Shown here in pieces: positions 38,523 through 59,719 of a stretch of DNA of 64,000 nt. The notes beneath the pieces were generated by a model. That model did not search any database, was not told the origin of the DNA, and saw only the letters and a program-made list of their open reading frames with translations. Source of the stretch: Xestospongia muta (lineage: Eukaryota > Porifera > Demospongiae > Haplosclerida > Petrosiidae). Where the stretch lies: the NCBI GenBank assembly GCA_963693285.1, contig OY848918.1, positions 2,729,376 through 2,793,375 on the forward strand. The letters run 5' to 3'. Numbering within the stretch: position 1 is the stretch's first letter; every line of letters starts with the position of its first letter. Position numbers and translations under genes: made by a program.

Positions 38523-40624
38523 TACATACGCATTCGTTTTGGATCAATACTTGGCATTTCTGACAGATCCATACATATAAACCAGTACATTACTTAAATA
38601 TACTATTCTAGTACTCAAAGCCTTTTATTACTACATAAACTTCAGCTATTTACAGTCTGGGCTCAAACAGTCACTAGAAAATGACTCCCTAGGATGTGAT
38701 TGTTTGAGGCATGTGCAAATTGTTAGTACAAGTATACAGTATATTACACAAAGATACCTTAATGCTACAAAAGTATGGTCAGGAAGATCTGAAAGTGATG
38801 TATAAGATGGTACATGGTGCCCTAATAAAATGTAATAGAGTCATTTCATTATTTGTTAATTCTATTACATCTTCTTGCTCTTCTCTTTTTTGTTATTACC
38901 ATTCTAAAGATAACAAATGAAGTCAAACTAATAAAAATTCCTCCTAGTACTACTGCCATAACAGTTAGTACATAGTTTTAAAAAACGAGCCTGTAATAAA
39001 TATTTAATTAAGTATGTTATTAATTTTTGGTTGCTTACTATCTATTGAAATTGTCCTACAGTTGGTACCATTCACTGTTACTATGGTCTGTGAAATATTA
39101 AGGTTGTAATCAATGAATGTCTCATTATAGGATATAAATACAACAACAGTATATTCTCCTGTACATAAGGTAGTTAGGACACCACTAGCAATAAAAGTTG
39201 TTATATTCTGGGAAGCAGTTGAAGTAACGTTATCAGTTGAGTTAGTAACCATTATTGCACAACCCCATAGTGTAGAGTGTGGAAGGAAATGACATTGATA
39301 TCTGATACCATTAGTAATAGGAGTTATGTTAAAGGACTTTATCTGAGATGTATCTATAGAGAGAGAGAGATAAGAGTGAAAATATATATATATTGTAAAT
39401 TTATTGTTGTAACTTACTAAAATAGTTAAGTGATGTTACATTTGGTAATAAGTTCGAATTAGACCAGATGAAATGAGCTGAACAGTTAAACTGATCAAGA
39501 GGACACACAAGATGTAGTCCTTCATTTATTGTAATACTTCCATTATTAGTTACAGTAATATTATAATCACTGTAATTAGAGTAATGTCCACATGTTATAT
39601 TAACAGATAAATGAGTAGGATATAATGGAGTACAATCAACATCAATTACCTGTATATAGAGGATAGGATCAATTTAATTAGAGTAAAGACCACTAACTTG
39701 TGCTCTAAAGATAACAACAGCATTATGTGGATTATCAGGATCAACTTCAATATGATAATGTGTTAATATTACCTGTGGAACTAAGGACAGTATTAATGAT
39801 ATAGTATATAGTGATATTACCTAATGAAGTATTGAAATAGTACATTGTCTCATTTCCAGTACTAGCTTCATTAGTAGCTAATATAGTTACTGTATATATC
39901 TCATTAGATATAATGATATCACTTAGTAGATAATATATACTAGTACTAGTAGTGATGTTAGTAATGTTAAGTTCTAATATAGTAATAGTATAATAGAGTA
40001 TAGTACAAACAGGTAGACTTGGAGGAGGAAACCATGTCAACAGAACACCTGTACAGTTTATTGTACTAGTTACAATGACTGGATTAGGAGGACCTATATA
40101 AACAATAGTAAGTATATTATTGTATCTATTAATATGTCATACCACTGACCTTGTATTAGTAATGTAAAATTATTTGAACAATAAAGTATCGCTCCATTAT
40201 TGAGTAACCTTATCCTGACTTGATTTAAACTATCATTGTGACTCAGAAGCACTTCCTCTGTTGTTAAACTGATGTTGCAAATGTTTATATCACTGTACAG
40301 GAGATAGTCTACATTTTGAGTATCAAGGTACTTCTGACTTTCCTGATGATACACATGAACTAGATAATAATTTGGTTCACAATATTCCAGTCCAGTGATG
40401 TTAAAAGTGATTGTTACAGGATCTCCTTCACAAGATGTGATATCTGATATATAACTGACATTACGTGAGGACTCTGTACAAACTGAAATATTATGATAGC
40501 CATCATACTTAACAATACACTTACCAGATAAACAAGGAGACAAAAGATAGAATAAAAACAGTAAAAGGACTCGAATATGAGCTCTGTCTGGACTTATATT
40601 CTTGTTTGCGATGAGAGGTAACAT
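33118..40624 (-). CDS. Gene 4: type-2 receptor with CARD-like, WDPD-region, ZU5-UPA-death domain tail
   Basis: ATG at 40624, signal peptide ending LSPCLSG. Exons: 40624-40525; 40482-40150 (Cys-rich ectodomain); FN3 40093-39821; 39780 to about 39700; 39649-39418; 39353-39039; membrane helix about 38990-38900 (VMAVVLGGIFISLTSFVIF); a cytoplasmic exon (HHVPSYTSLSDLP); CARD-like 38152-37694; 37569-37530; about 37478-36815 (FVLDWDPDNCTLNDI core); 36794-36734; about 36686-36480; about 36396-36366; about 36315-36193; ZU5 from about 35930; linker 35330-35185; UPA-like 35135-34910; death domain about 34720-34360; CARD-like 34300-33930; tail exons to a TAG at 33120-33118. Phases agree from the CARD-like exon into ZU5. 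The membrane-helix exon needs one base shift to join its acceptor, and the distal CARD-like exon has a 4-base insertion with stops near 34275. Plausible signalling receptor with a damaged or misassembled C-terminus. Confidence 0.65.
38482..38518. repeat. (AC)n microsatellite
   Basis: About 18 AC units in a gene 4 intron, followed by a short CATA run. Confidence 0.95.
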
Positions 40625-40806
40625 AGTCAAAAGTGATACTGGAGGAAATGAGAGCTATCTTCTCTTTTACAATAAGACAGACATAACAAAATTATGATAA
40701 CGAAAAAATAATAATTATTAATAATTATTACTTGCAATTGACTAATTGTGGGTGTGGTCATCATTTTTTTGCCATTTGAGCAAATAATGTGTATATGGGA
40801 TAAAAG
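40625..40806. promoter_or_regulatory. Bidirectional promoter region between gene 4 and the ATG101 copy
   Basis: 182 bp between divergent starts, very similar to 59539-59719 between gene 6 and ATG101, including TAATAATTATTAATAATTAT and GTGGGTGTGGT. A shared promoter is inferred from spacing and conservation; no core element was proven. Confidence 0.4.
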
Positions 40807-41392
40807 ATGAACACTAGATTTCATTCGTTTGAGTTGGTAAGTCTACTGATAAAATACGATCTCTCTCTTTATTGTTATTTTATAAACAGGAGATCACTCC
40901 ATCTCAAGTAGTAGATGCCACTAAAACTGCCTTCCATACTATTTTACTTCACAGATCAACAAGAAAAGTGCCAACCATTCACTCTAATAGTAGTTATGAT
41001 AATATTCTCCTCTCTCTCTCCCCACTTCTCTACTTAGTATAAATATAGTTCTCATAATCCAGGGACATTCTCAGTAGGTTCTTTTGGTATTGAAGATACA
41101 GACTGTCCCTCTATGGAGTTTACCTATGTACGGTTAGCATCTCAAGACTTGGATCATTGGTTGTCAGGAGAAGTACATGGATTTGTATCATCACTATGTC
41201 AACCAGGATTAGAATCTAGAATAGGAAAAGTGAGTAGTGTTACCATTCATGAGTTAGCCACACCCCTTTCTCTAGATCACATTGGAGTTCTTTGAGAATA
41301 AGAAAGGACATTAGCTGAAGTAAAGTTAAGATGGGAGAATGGAGCGGGATGAAGTACTTATAACAGGTGTCATTGACTTCAGTTGTCCATAA
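40807..41392 (+). pseudogene. Truncated ATG101 copy fused to a piece of the C1-domain gene
   Basis: The first four exons of ATG101 are present: MNTRFHSFEL, then ITPSQVVDATK..LLHRST, then YKYSSHNPGTFSVG..IGK, then ITLEFFENKKG. The next codons read CAT TAG where the intact gene has CGT TGG. Directly after, 41328-41392 matches the C1-domain gene near 62152-62215 (GATGGGAGAATGGAGCGGGA), in the opposite coding sense. The rest of ATG101 is missing. This is a duplication of the 59.7-62.2 kb region with an internal deletion of about 1.9 kb. Confidence 0.8.
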
Positions 41393-41469
41393 AATCATAC
41401 CATGGTTAAAGCTTTAGTTGGAAGTGAACTATTTATAATTAGTCAAGTTTAACAAATTTTTCATAGATT

Positions 41470-41723
41470 ATGCTGACAGAAATGATCAAAATCCATGTGG
41501 TATTGATGGGATTGTCCTCACTAAATTTGATACCATTGATGATAAGGTACGATGATACATATAAAGATGTTCTATCTGACTCCACCCCCTCCTTCCAGGT
41601 TGGTGCTGCTATTAGTATGACCTATACTACTGGTCAACCAATAGTATTTGCTGGTACTGGACAATCTTATCAAAATTGTGTACACTAAATGTACAAGCTG
41701 TTGTATCATCTTTGTTAAAATGA
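41470..41723 (+). pseudogene. SRPRA: SRP receptor alpha 3'-end fragment, copy 3
   Basis: Exons about 41470-41550 ([13 protein letters not shown]) and 41599-41723 ([17 protein letters not shown]). A frame break follows GQSYQN, although the closing VVSSLLK codons and stop are still visible in another frame. It sits just downstream of gene 5, on the other strand. Confidence 0.75.
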
Positions 41724-41844
41724 GACTAGTATGATATAATTGTCTTGTGATGAATTAAAGCAAATTTTGATATTACAGTTAATCAAAAATAATTTTATAG
41801 AAGCTGACTTATTTAGTAAATATATATCAAACATTTTAGCAATA

Positions 41845-42060
41845 CTATATAACATCAATATTAATGATTACTACTTGATACTAATGTGATATCAGATGCT
41901 ATATATAATATTACTGGGAATTGTGAACAAGATTTTTGAAATAGATTTAAGAGCATAGTGCTAAATAATTTAAAATAATAAGATAAAATATGTTGTAGTA
42001 CCTCCACATTATACATTACATGATATAATTATGTTCATAATAATTCTATGTACTATATAT
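41845..42060. repeat. Dispersed repeat, copy B
   Basis: Same repeat as 26185-26410 and 50035-50290, here between an SRP-receptor fragment and the end of gene 5. Confidence 0.6.
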
Positions 42061-42116
42061 CAACAGTACTATGATGTCATCAACTATTATATAAATGCAT
42101 ACTATAACAACAGCTG

Positions 42117-45100
42117 TTACATGATAGAGATAGAGGGATCCCTCTCATCAAAGAGAGTTTGTTCATCAGGCGGAGAGGCAGTTAACTATTCAAGATGATA
42201 TTAAAATTATTGATTATAACTTTAATATTATATACCTCAATGCTAAACTGAAATGGTTGTTGGTGATGTCCAATAACAGGTTTGTCATTACTCTCATCTT
42301 TAGATGTGGTACTATGATTATTTCCAACATCAGGTCCAGTCTGCCATTCCATATCAGTTGTTAATTGATCAACTTCATTAGCTTGTGTCTATAAACAACA
42401 ACAATACTTCTAATATAATCAATTATAAAACATCATACTTGTGGAAAAATTGATTCTGTGAGGTATTCACCATTAGGTTCATGATAATGTTCATCTAACA
42501 GTTCTAAATCCCCAGAATGTGCATTATATGAAACAAATAATTCATGATCAGTAACCTTAAAAATAACAACAATATAAACAATAAATTATTATTAAACAAT
42601 AATAGTACCATTTCTGAATTAATAGGAGTTGCTTCTTGATTGTTGCCAATAAATCTAAAGTTAACATAAACCTTGTAACAGTAACTTATACTAATAGTAA
42701 AGTACACTACATACAACAGTTCATTAATAGCTACTATATTTAATATAACATATTACACTTTTGATGGTACTTCAGAATTAGATGTAATAGATCTTTTCCC
42801 AACAAGATCTGCGTTAAATTAAAAATGTCAAACAGTTATAAAGGTTCTACATTATAGGCATTTGTGCTTGCCCTCTTACTGGTAACATTCTGTTGTTCAG
42901 AAGACTCTTGTTTCAAGTCTTGCTCTATCTTTTTAGCTAAGTCATAGTTTTTAACAAGTGGTCCCTTAACAACATCTAAAACTGTCTTCCAATTAACAGG
43001 AGTAGCTTGACCATTCATATCTATCCATTTCTGGAGTACATGATCAAGTCTTGTTTGATTGGACATGTTAGACTCAGCCAAACCCTGAAGGACATTGTAT
43101 TCCACTCCAAGACCATTTCCAATACTACGCCATGATGTATCAATTGGAGCTAGTTGTTTTAAAACATTACATTTGATAGGTTTTTCAACTAAAATACAAT
43201 TGAGCTATAATAATTAAATAAATAACAACACAACTTACATAATTTAGGACAACCACTCATTTTTTCAGTGTAGCTATCTGGTAACTCTTGGTGACCTGTT
43301 GTAGCATAAACAAAATGACAAGATAACAAAAAAATCTTAGACACGTATTCTATTGACCTAAAATGTTATAATTTAAAACATACTATGATTCCTTTCAAGT
43401 TTTGACTTCCTAAATAATTACAATAAAATTCTATAATTGAATAAGAGCAATTAAAAAGCTTCCAACCACATGACAATTGATTTAGTACTTCCAGTAGAGG
43501 TGACATTGGTTGTGGTGTGTGTCAGAGGTTTGAATCCAAAGTTTTCATTATCTTTGTTATTCCAATACAACAACATTAAAGAAATATCAAAGTGGACATT
43601 GCTCTGATGTATGACACAGTCTGAAAAAAATCATAGGACTGCCTGACATGTCAAACAATAAGAGTTGCTTTATATTTGCTTTAAAGACACCATAATACAG
43701 GGAATTGGAAAAGTATGAAGCAATTACTAGAAAGCAAAGTCTTAGAACATCAGACTAAACTAGCAAAATCAGTCATGCCCATCATCATAACACTCATAGC
43801 TAATTAATATCAATGGCTAGAGTATGTAGTTATATTTTATTGATTGCTTTACTATGTCACATACTACAAAGTTACTACAAACTAACAATCCTGACTTTTG
43901 TATACTGATCCTTTCCCCAAATCTTTCATGACAACAAATCACCAATAATGTCAAAGGCTCACAACCTCAACTAACCATTACTAACCATAACAATGAACTT
44001 ACTGGAGTCTGCTATTTGTGATGTAGAAAATGTTTTTGAAATAGAATCTGCTAAATCTTCCCGACCAACTTTATAAAGAGCAGTGATTATTGGTACATGA
44101 GATTGTGATATGTTGTTTGACCTCCATAAAAGTAATGCTTCTCTACCACAATCAAGAGGTCCTCTACCTGTCATTCCAATGTTAGTAAGATCAGGAACAC
44201 TAAGCCCTAATTGAAGACCAAACTCAAACCACTGATCAATGCCTTTTGAATTTGTTACTCTTGCTACCACAGATAGTATATTAACAATTAGTGGATCAGT
44301 ATCTGTGAAAAAAAAGATCACTTGATGAACTATTCAAATACTTATACCTTTAGAGATGATGCTTGTATCTCTTACTGAGGAACAAAGTGAATTATCAGAT
44401 ATTACAGGAACTGGTGGCTGATAAGAATGAATACCTACATATTTAGATATATAATTATTGATGAGTATTATATTGTGTTAATCTGGTTTTTTTAAAGTGA
44501 TTTTATAGGTGGGGGAATTTAACAATCCATTAAAAATAACTTTTTCTTCAGTTGCCATTTTTTCAGCATTATTGTACTCAAATTTTAGCTGAAAACGAGG
44601 AGGATATGACAGATTATTTTCTAGAAATTTAAGCTCCTCTAAGTTTTCATCTCATACTTCTCCTACTTTACAACCTAATACTTTGTAAACGTCGATATCA
44701 TCTTCTGAGATCTATTTAAAGAGAACATCAAAAGCAATACAATAATAATCATGAAATTTGATACACACGCACACACATCATTTTTAACTTACAAAAGAAA
44801 CTCCTTCCAATGATCTAACCCAACCAGGAATGTCAGAAGGATCAAAGCCAAGGGAAACAAACTTGTCAGTGAATGTTATAGGTAAAGGTGATCGATATAG
44901 ATTATAACCTTCTTTTTCATATTGCTTTTGAATTGTCTGTTTAGGAGAAGTATAAACTAATACAAACAATATACAACAGATTATACCTTTCTAAAACAGG
45001 GCTGACGATACAGTAAACAAAAATCTACTAACACAGTACCATCATCAAGTATCTTGTTAGCTCGATCAATGAAATATCGCTTTGGTATTTCTTTTTTAGT

Positions 45101-48100
45101 AGCAATACAGTTAGAACAAAAGTCAGGAGCTAGGACTTTAATCAGATTAGACTCAATGGTTATTTGGTATTTATGACTTTGTTTAAAAGTAAACATTCTG
45201 TTTCTTCTAAAAGATTCATCATCTGCTGTTAGCAGATATAGTTGGTTATTGCAATCCTCCATATTAGACACATCAATGTGATGAGGTATATATAATTCAG
45301 CTGGTTTTATTAACTGACAGTTGATATACATCCATACAATAGGAGAGACTGGAATATAATCATCTTCAAACTTAAATTTATCACTAAACAAACAGACACC
45401 AAACCAGACAGTAGCTGTACATTCTATAGCTCCTTCTGGTATAATGAGAGTAACACCATATTGACTACAATGATGTACTAAACCAGTAGTAGGGACTTCT
45501 AACAATGTTAGTTTTTTAAATATATCTATTATGAGAGAAAAATGATCCAATTGATAACCAATATTACATATATATATATATATATATGTGTAATATTGGT
45601 TATACATATATTAATTGTTTTGACAAGAGGGAAGGGTATATATTTGGCAATAGATTCATCCATCAACTCTCCTAGCAGACAGACAAGGTTACAGATTATT
45701 ATATAGATAATAAATTTAGCCTTATAGGCCATTTCTATATCAACTTCTTACAGTGTAGCTTAATAACTGGTTATACCCTTGAACCAGATACAAAATACAC
45801 ATATTTAGATAATGAGATGTACAGTTTCAAGGTGAAGAGGATAGGTAAGTACATTTATATCATTACTTTCTAGTGTGTGTTGGTCAAGGCCTATTTGTTT
45901 GTCAGTTGGTAGTGTCTGTTTCTCATGACATTTGTGTTGAAGAGGAACAGAGGCTGCAGAAGGATGAGTTGTTTGGTTAGGACATGATAGTGACAAAAGT
46001 AAAGGGGAGGGACTGGATTCTTTGACATATAACAATGCCTCACTATTAGAAGACGTTGGATGTATTTTATTATGACTGGATGTATACAAAGGAACTTTGT
46101 CTTCAAGATCTGAAGATGAGTATACTCCTGATGAAGATAAGTCATATTTTTGGTAGTGAGGTGGTACACTTTTAAAAAACTTCTTTACAGTTGAGGGTAT
46201 AATGGATTCCTTGGGATCCAGACAGGAGTTAGACCCCAGATGTGAGGACGTGATCTTGTCTTCTGTGGAGCCACTGTCATCAGATTTCTCCTGATTTGTT
46301 GGAACAGAAGAAGAATATAATGTAGTCTGGTAGGACTCTTCACCAATGTCACCATTTGTAGTCTCACTGTTAACAGAAATTAATATCTCAGTTAAAAATG
46401 ATTGGTTGTTGTTATATGACTGCTGAACATTCAAAGATAGTTGTCATAACTACTATGAATTAAATTATGATAAGACACAAACCAACACTGTGAACACTAC
46501 AGTAAGTGTACACTCCATAATAGACTATAGCATATGATGATTAGAACATCTAACACATTACACACATATAAGATAGTGCAAAGCTGTTATGCTCTGCTTG
46601 CTACCAAAATATTCCTCATGTCACCTATGACAGAAACTATTGAATGGTGGTATAATATGATATAATATAGTCATTTATTTTTATTAGATAAAAGAATCAA
46701 TCAATTATAACAATGATACTTAATATAGACTTACTTTAACAATGAAATATCAACATTATTGGTTGAGAATATGATTTGAGAATTCTCAGCAATATAGTGT
46801 ATAGTTAGGTTTTCTAAAGCAGTTCCAATGAAATGTTATTATTACAAATTGACTAACTCGGGTAATTTCTCTTTTTGACCTTTTTCCAATATGGTATACC
46901 AAGTAACAAAACTAACACAACAACGAAAAACAAAATAGCTCCACCCACAACACAACTAACAATAACAGACCCTATTCATAATAAATTAATTATTATTGTG
47001 TTAGCTATAGTTCTTACATAATGGTGTTGATGTAGTTGATGATGTAGTACCCAAAGTTGGTGGATTGGTTGTCATGGTGACTACATGTATGAAGACAATA
47101 ACACTACATGGTTCAAGTTTAAAGCTAATTATATACAAGTTAATACAAGACACAAGACATTTTTTATCTATTATAAGTAAGCAACAAATTTCTATGCTTA
47201 AAACAAACATAGAAGGCACTCATATATCTAATGTTACTCACCACTAGTAGAATCTTCATTACAGCCTAAACTTACAGTCAGTGGTCTCCTGACAACTTCT
47301 AATGACTTGTTAACTCTACCATATCTATCCCAAATATATACATATATTGTATATGTTCCATTATTAGTCAGACATGTACTGATGTTATCAACAGCATATA
47401 AACTAGTAGATGAGAGACGACTTATGTTCTGACTAAATAAGAAATCTCCTGTTTCATTAAATACTTCAATAGAACATCCTTTAGCTTGTGATCCAGTTAG
47501 GAAAGTACAGTTTATACTGAAGTATCCTGTTGAGGTATCCTCTGATATGATAACCTCTTGTACTTCATATGTATCTAATGTAAGTGAAGATATTATGTAA
47601 TCTGATGGATATCGCCCTGCTTAAACTCTGTGTCTACTAACAATTAAAATACTCTTGAATTTACCACTAATTTAGAAATGTACTATGTTCATGAAAACAG
47701 TAGTTAGTGCTCTCTTACTTTGATTTATAATATGTAATTCATGATCTCCTGATGATATAGTAACATTACAGTTCATTTTATTAGAATGAAGTATCACTGA
47801 CAGATCAATCAATCCACTCTCATCAATAGTTGTTCCATTAATAACTTGATAAAAGTTGTTATTAGCACAATTTGATGATAAATTAAATTGTTGAGGTATT
47901 GATAATGGACATGAAGTATTGACCTAATATAATGGGTGTGGTCTAATTGGAAGTAGCAGACAATCCACTAACCTGTACAGTAATTGTCATTATTATTTTG
48001 TTATTGATAATTTGAAGTGATGATGAACTAATATCAAAGACAGTTTCTATTGAAGAGATCAATTATTTTTTGTTAAAGTTAATTAACTAGACTTACTAAA

Positions 48101-48858
48101 CAGTAGATCCATTTCATATGGTTGACTTAGACCAGCTGGATTCTTATTATACACTATAACTTTATACAGTTTGTGAGGATCTTCAAATACAGCTGCTGAT
48201 ATATTAACTGGAAATGCAGACATTGTTATATTAAATGTGGTATCATTGTCTTGACTCATTATTTCTATATAAACCTCTGTAGTATCTTCAGACCAGGATC
48301 CTTTAATAATTATCTCACTGCAATATTGCTCTATTGTCAGGTTATGTGGAGAAGATGGAGGTCCTGTGTATTAAATGAATAAATACATTATCTGATGTTT
48401 AGACTTACCTATTACTGTCAGGAAGACAGGGTCATAACAGTTTATACTATCAAAATTGCCAAATACATACATATCAATTCTAGTACCATCATTTGATATT
48501 TGAGCATCTGAAATAGTACAGTTTAAGTAAGAAATGTTGTTGAAACTAGTGAGGAGACATTGATCATCCTGAACTTTACAATCACTGAAATATGCCATTG
48601 GATCACACTGTACTTGTGTCTGTGAAGAAAAGACAGCAGTCTGTCCTACATAGACAGTCGTGTTTACAGGAGGACTGATCAATCCTTCATAATCTGTAGA
48701 CATGCAATATAAAGTGGTTACTAGCTAACAAATAACTTACAACACACATCTGATCCAAAAGGAGGCCTTGGACAAGTAGGTCTGGGGTCATTACATTGAG
48801 AGCCTACTGGAAATACTAACCAGGCAGGAAAAAACAATAGCACTAGTAGTCTCATCAT
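42117..48858 (-). CDS. Gene 5: transmembrane Ig/FN3-like receptor with ZU5-UPA and two death domains
   Basis: ATG at 48858, signal-peptide exon, Ig-like domain about 48693-48409, FN3-like about 48363-48098, further exons to about 47730, membrane-proximal domain about 47584-47243, stalk about 47090-47021, membrane helix about 46976-46865, cytoplasmic Ser-rich exon about 46430-45858, ZU5 45525-44990, linker 44938-44795 (WVRSLEGVSF), UPA-like about 44712-44480, first death domain about 44305-44005 (WFEFGLQLGLSVPDL), small exon about 43297-43240, second death domain about 43180-42838 (DTSWRSIGNGLGVEY), then acidic tail exons ending LTASPPDEQ and a TAA at 42119-42117. A TGA at 44654-44652 interrupts the UPA-like exon in phase, so the death domains may be untranslated; it could also be an assembly error. 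The ectodomain is nearly the same as in gene 2. The tail with two death domains is shared with genes 1 and 6, not with genes 2-4. Confidence 0.68.
45554..45603. repeat. AT-rich palindrome in the pre-ZU5 intron of gene 5
   Basis: Same arms as 8894-8938 (ATAACCAATATTACATATAT) around a longer TA run. Confidence 0.8.
45754..45844 (+). pseudogene. FN3-like exon relic on the opposite strand, inside gene 5 intron
   Basis: Second copy of the exon at 9084-9176. Here it is open from CSLITGYTLEP to FKVKRI with AG before and GTAAGT after it. No partner exons found. Confidence 0.45.
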
Positions 48859-49715
48859 GAAGATAGGTAAGAAATTATCCTGTAAACTACTTCAATTGTC
48901 TCTTTGTCAGCAAATGCATTGAATGCCAGTGCATGTTATATTATCACAGCTCAGAGTTATTCCTACACAGTAATTCTATCCGTATCTCCTTAAATGGTTT
49001 ATATTATGATAATAACAACATATACCTACTGTAAGTGAATACATCTATGAAGTGTAAGGATATCAGCAAAACATATCAAACAAGACCACAGTAGGAATGA
49101 CAACGTAAAACCTAATAGTATGTACTCCATGAGTCTCCATCTGTTACTGATTGTGAGGAATATGTAAGATATTCATTAATACTTAGTACTATCAGTACAT
49201 TAGCACTAACAATAAGAACTCCATTCAGACTACCATTAGTTAAGCTTCAAGCATGATCAGTCATACCCATTGTTATAGTTTAGCGTTAATAAAATTCATT
49301 GGTTGTTATATACATTGGCAGTAAAAGGATATAGTTTAATTTTATGACACTCTGATTATCACATATGACAATGCAACAAAAATCATAACCTCATTATGTA
49401 GTTCCATGTGGTCAAATGATTATAGGACACTATGAGTGGCAGGCAATAAAACTAAATGTTTAAAAGAAGTTTATGAATAGAATAAAAGAAAATTTTACTA
49501 CTTCACTGAATCATACATATTATGACTGAATTTATAGAAGTAAAGTAATACAATAAAAACAAAATATGATGTTTGAACTTAGCACTTACAAAATACTTGT
49601 TAGATATGATTATATTTAGCTTTTGTGTCATATTACAATATTGTGATATAGCTTATATTATTTATTTATGGTTAAAGGCTAAATGAAGTTGTTGACCAGT
49701 TGGTCAAATTCTCAT
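48859..49715. other. Intergenic spacer upstream of gene 5
   Basis: The first 170 bp match the 5' flanks of genes 2 and 3 and the transposon-split relic. The rest is AT-rich with no supported feature. Confidence 0.5.
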
Positions 49716-49975
49716 AGACTATGCTGATAGCATTGATCAAATTCATGTGGTATTGATGGGATTGTCCTCCCTAAATTTGATATGATTGATGATAAGGTAT
49801 GACTAACATGTTCCATCTAACTCCATCCCCTCTTTCCAGGTTGGTGCTGCTATTAATATGACCTATACTACTGGTCAACCAATAGTATTTGTTGGTACTG
49901 GACAAACTTATCAAGATTTGTGTACACTAAATGTACAAGCTGTTGTCTGTTATCTTTGTTAAAATAAAGACTAGT
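49716..49975 (+). pseudogene. SRPRA: SRP receptor alpha 3'-end fragment, copy 4
   Basis: Two exons, about 49716-49796 (GIVLPKFDMIDDK) and 49840-49961 (VGAAINMTYTTGQPIVFVG). An inserted base pair near 49947 moves the C-terminus out of frame. It sits just downstream of gene 6, as copy 3 does for gene 5. Confidence 0.75.
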
Positions 49976-50034
49976 GTGATAAATTAAAACAAATTTGGAG
50001 AAGCTGACTTATTTTTAAAATATATATCAATTTT

Positions 50035-50290
50035 TCAAGCAATACCATATAACATCAATGTTAATAATTACAAGTTGATACTAACATGTGACATTAGCTG
50101 CTAAATATAATATTATTTGGGATTGTTAACAAGATTATGTAATAAATTTAAGAACATTGTGCTAAATAATTTAAAATGATAAGATAAAGAGAAAAGAAGT
50201 AACACTAATAACATTATAAGACAAATATGTTGTAGTACCTCCATATTATACATTACATGATGTAATTATAATTATATTCACAATATATTC
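50035..50290. repeat. Dispersed repeat, copy C
   Basis: Third copy of the repeat at 26185-26410 and 41845-42060, between an SRP-receptor fragment and the end of gene 6. Confidence 0.6.
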
Positions 50291-50336
50291 TACTGTAGTA
50301 TTATGATGTCATCAACTATTAACATACTATAACAAC

Positions 50337-59538
<9,202 letters not shown>

Positions 59539-59719
59539 AGTCAAAAGTGATACTGGAGGAAATGAGAGCTATCTTCTCTTTTACAATAAGACAGACATAA
59601 CAGCAAAATTACGATGACGAAACAATAATAATTATTAATAATTATTACTTGTAATTGACTAATTGTGGGTGTGGTTGTTATTTCGCCAATTGAGCAAATA
59701 ATGTGTATATGGGATAAAG
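59539..59719. promoter_or_regulatory. Bidirectional promoter region between gene 6 and ATG101
   Basis: 181 bp separate the divergent ATGs. It contains TAATAATTATTAATAATTAT and GTGGGTGTGGT and is conserved with 40625-40806. Dual promoter use is inferred from spacing. Confidence 0.45.
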
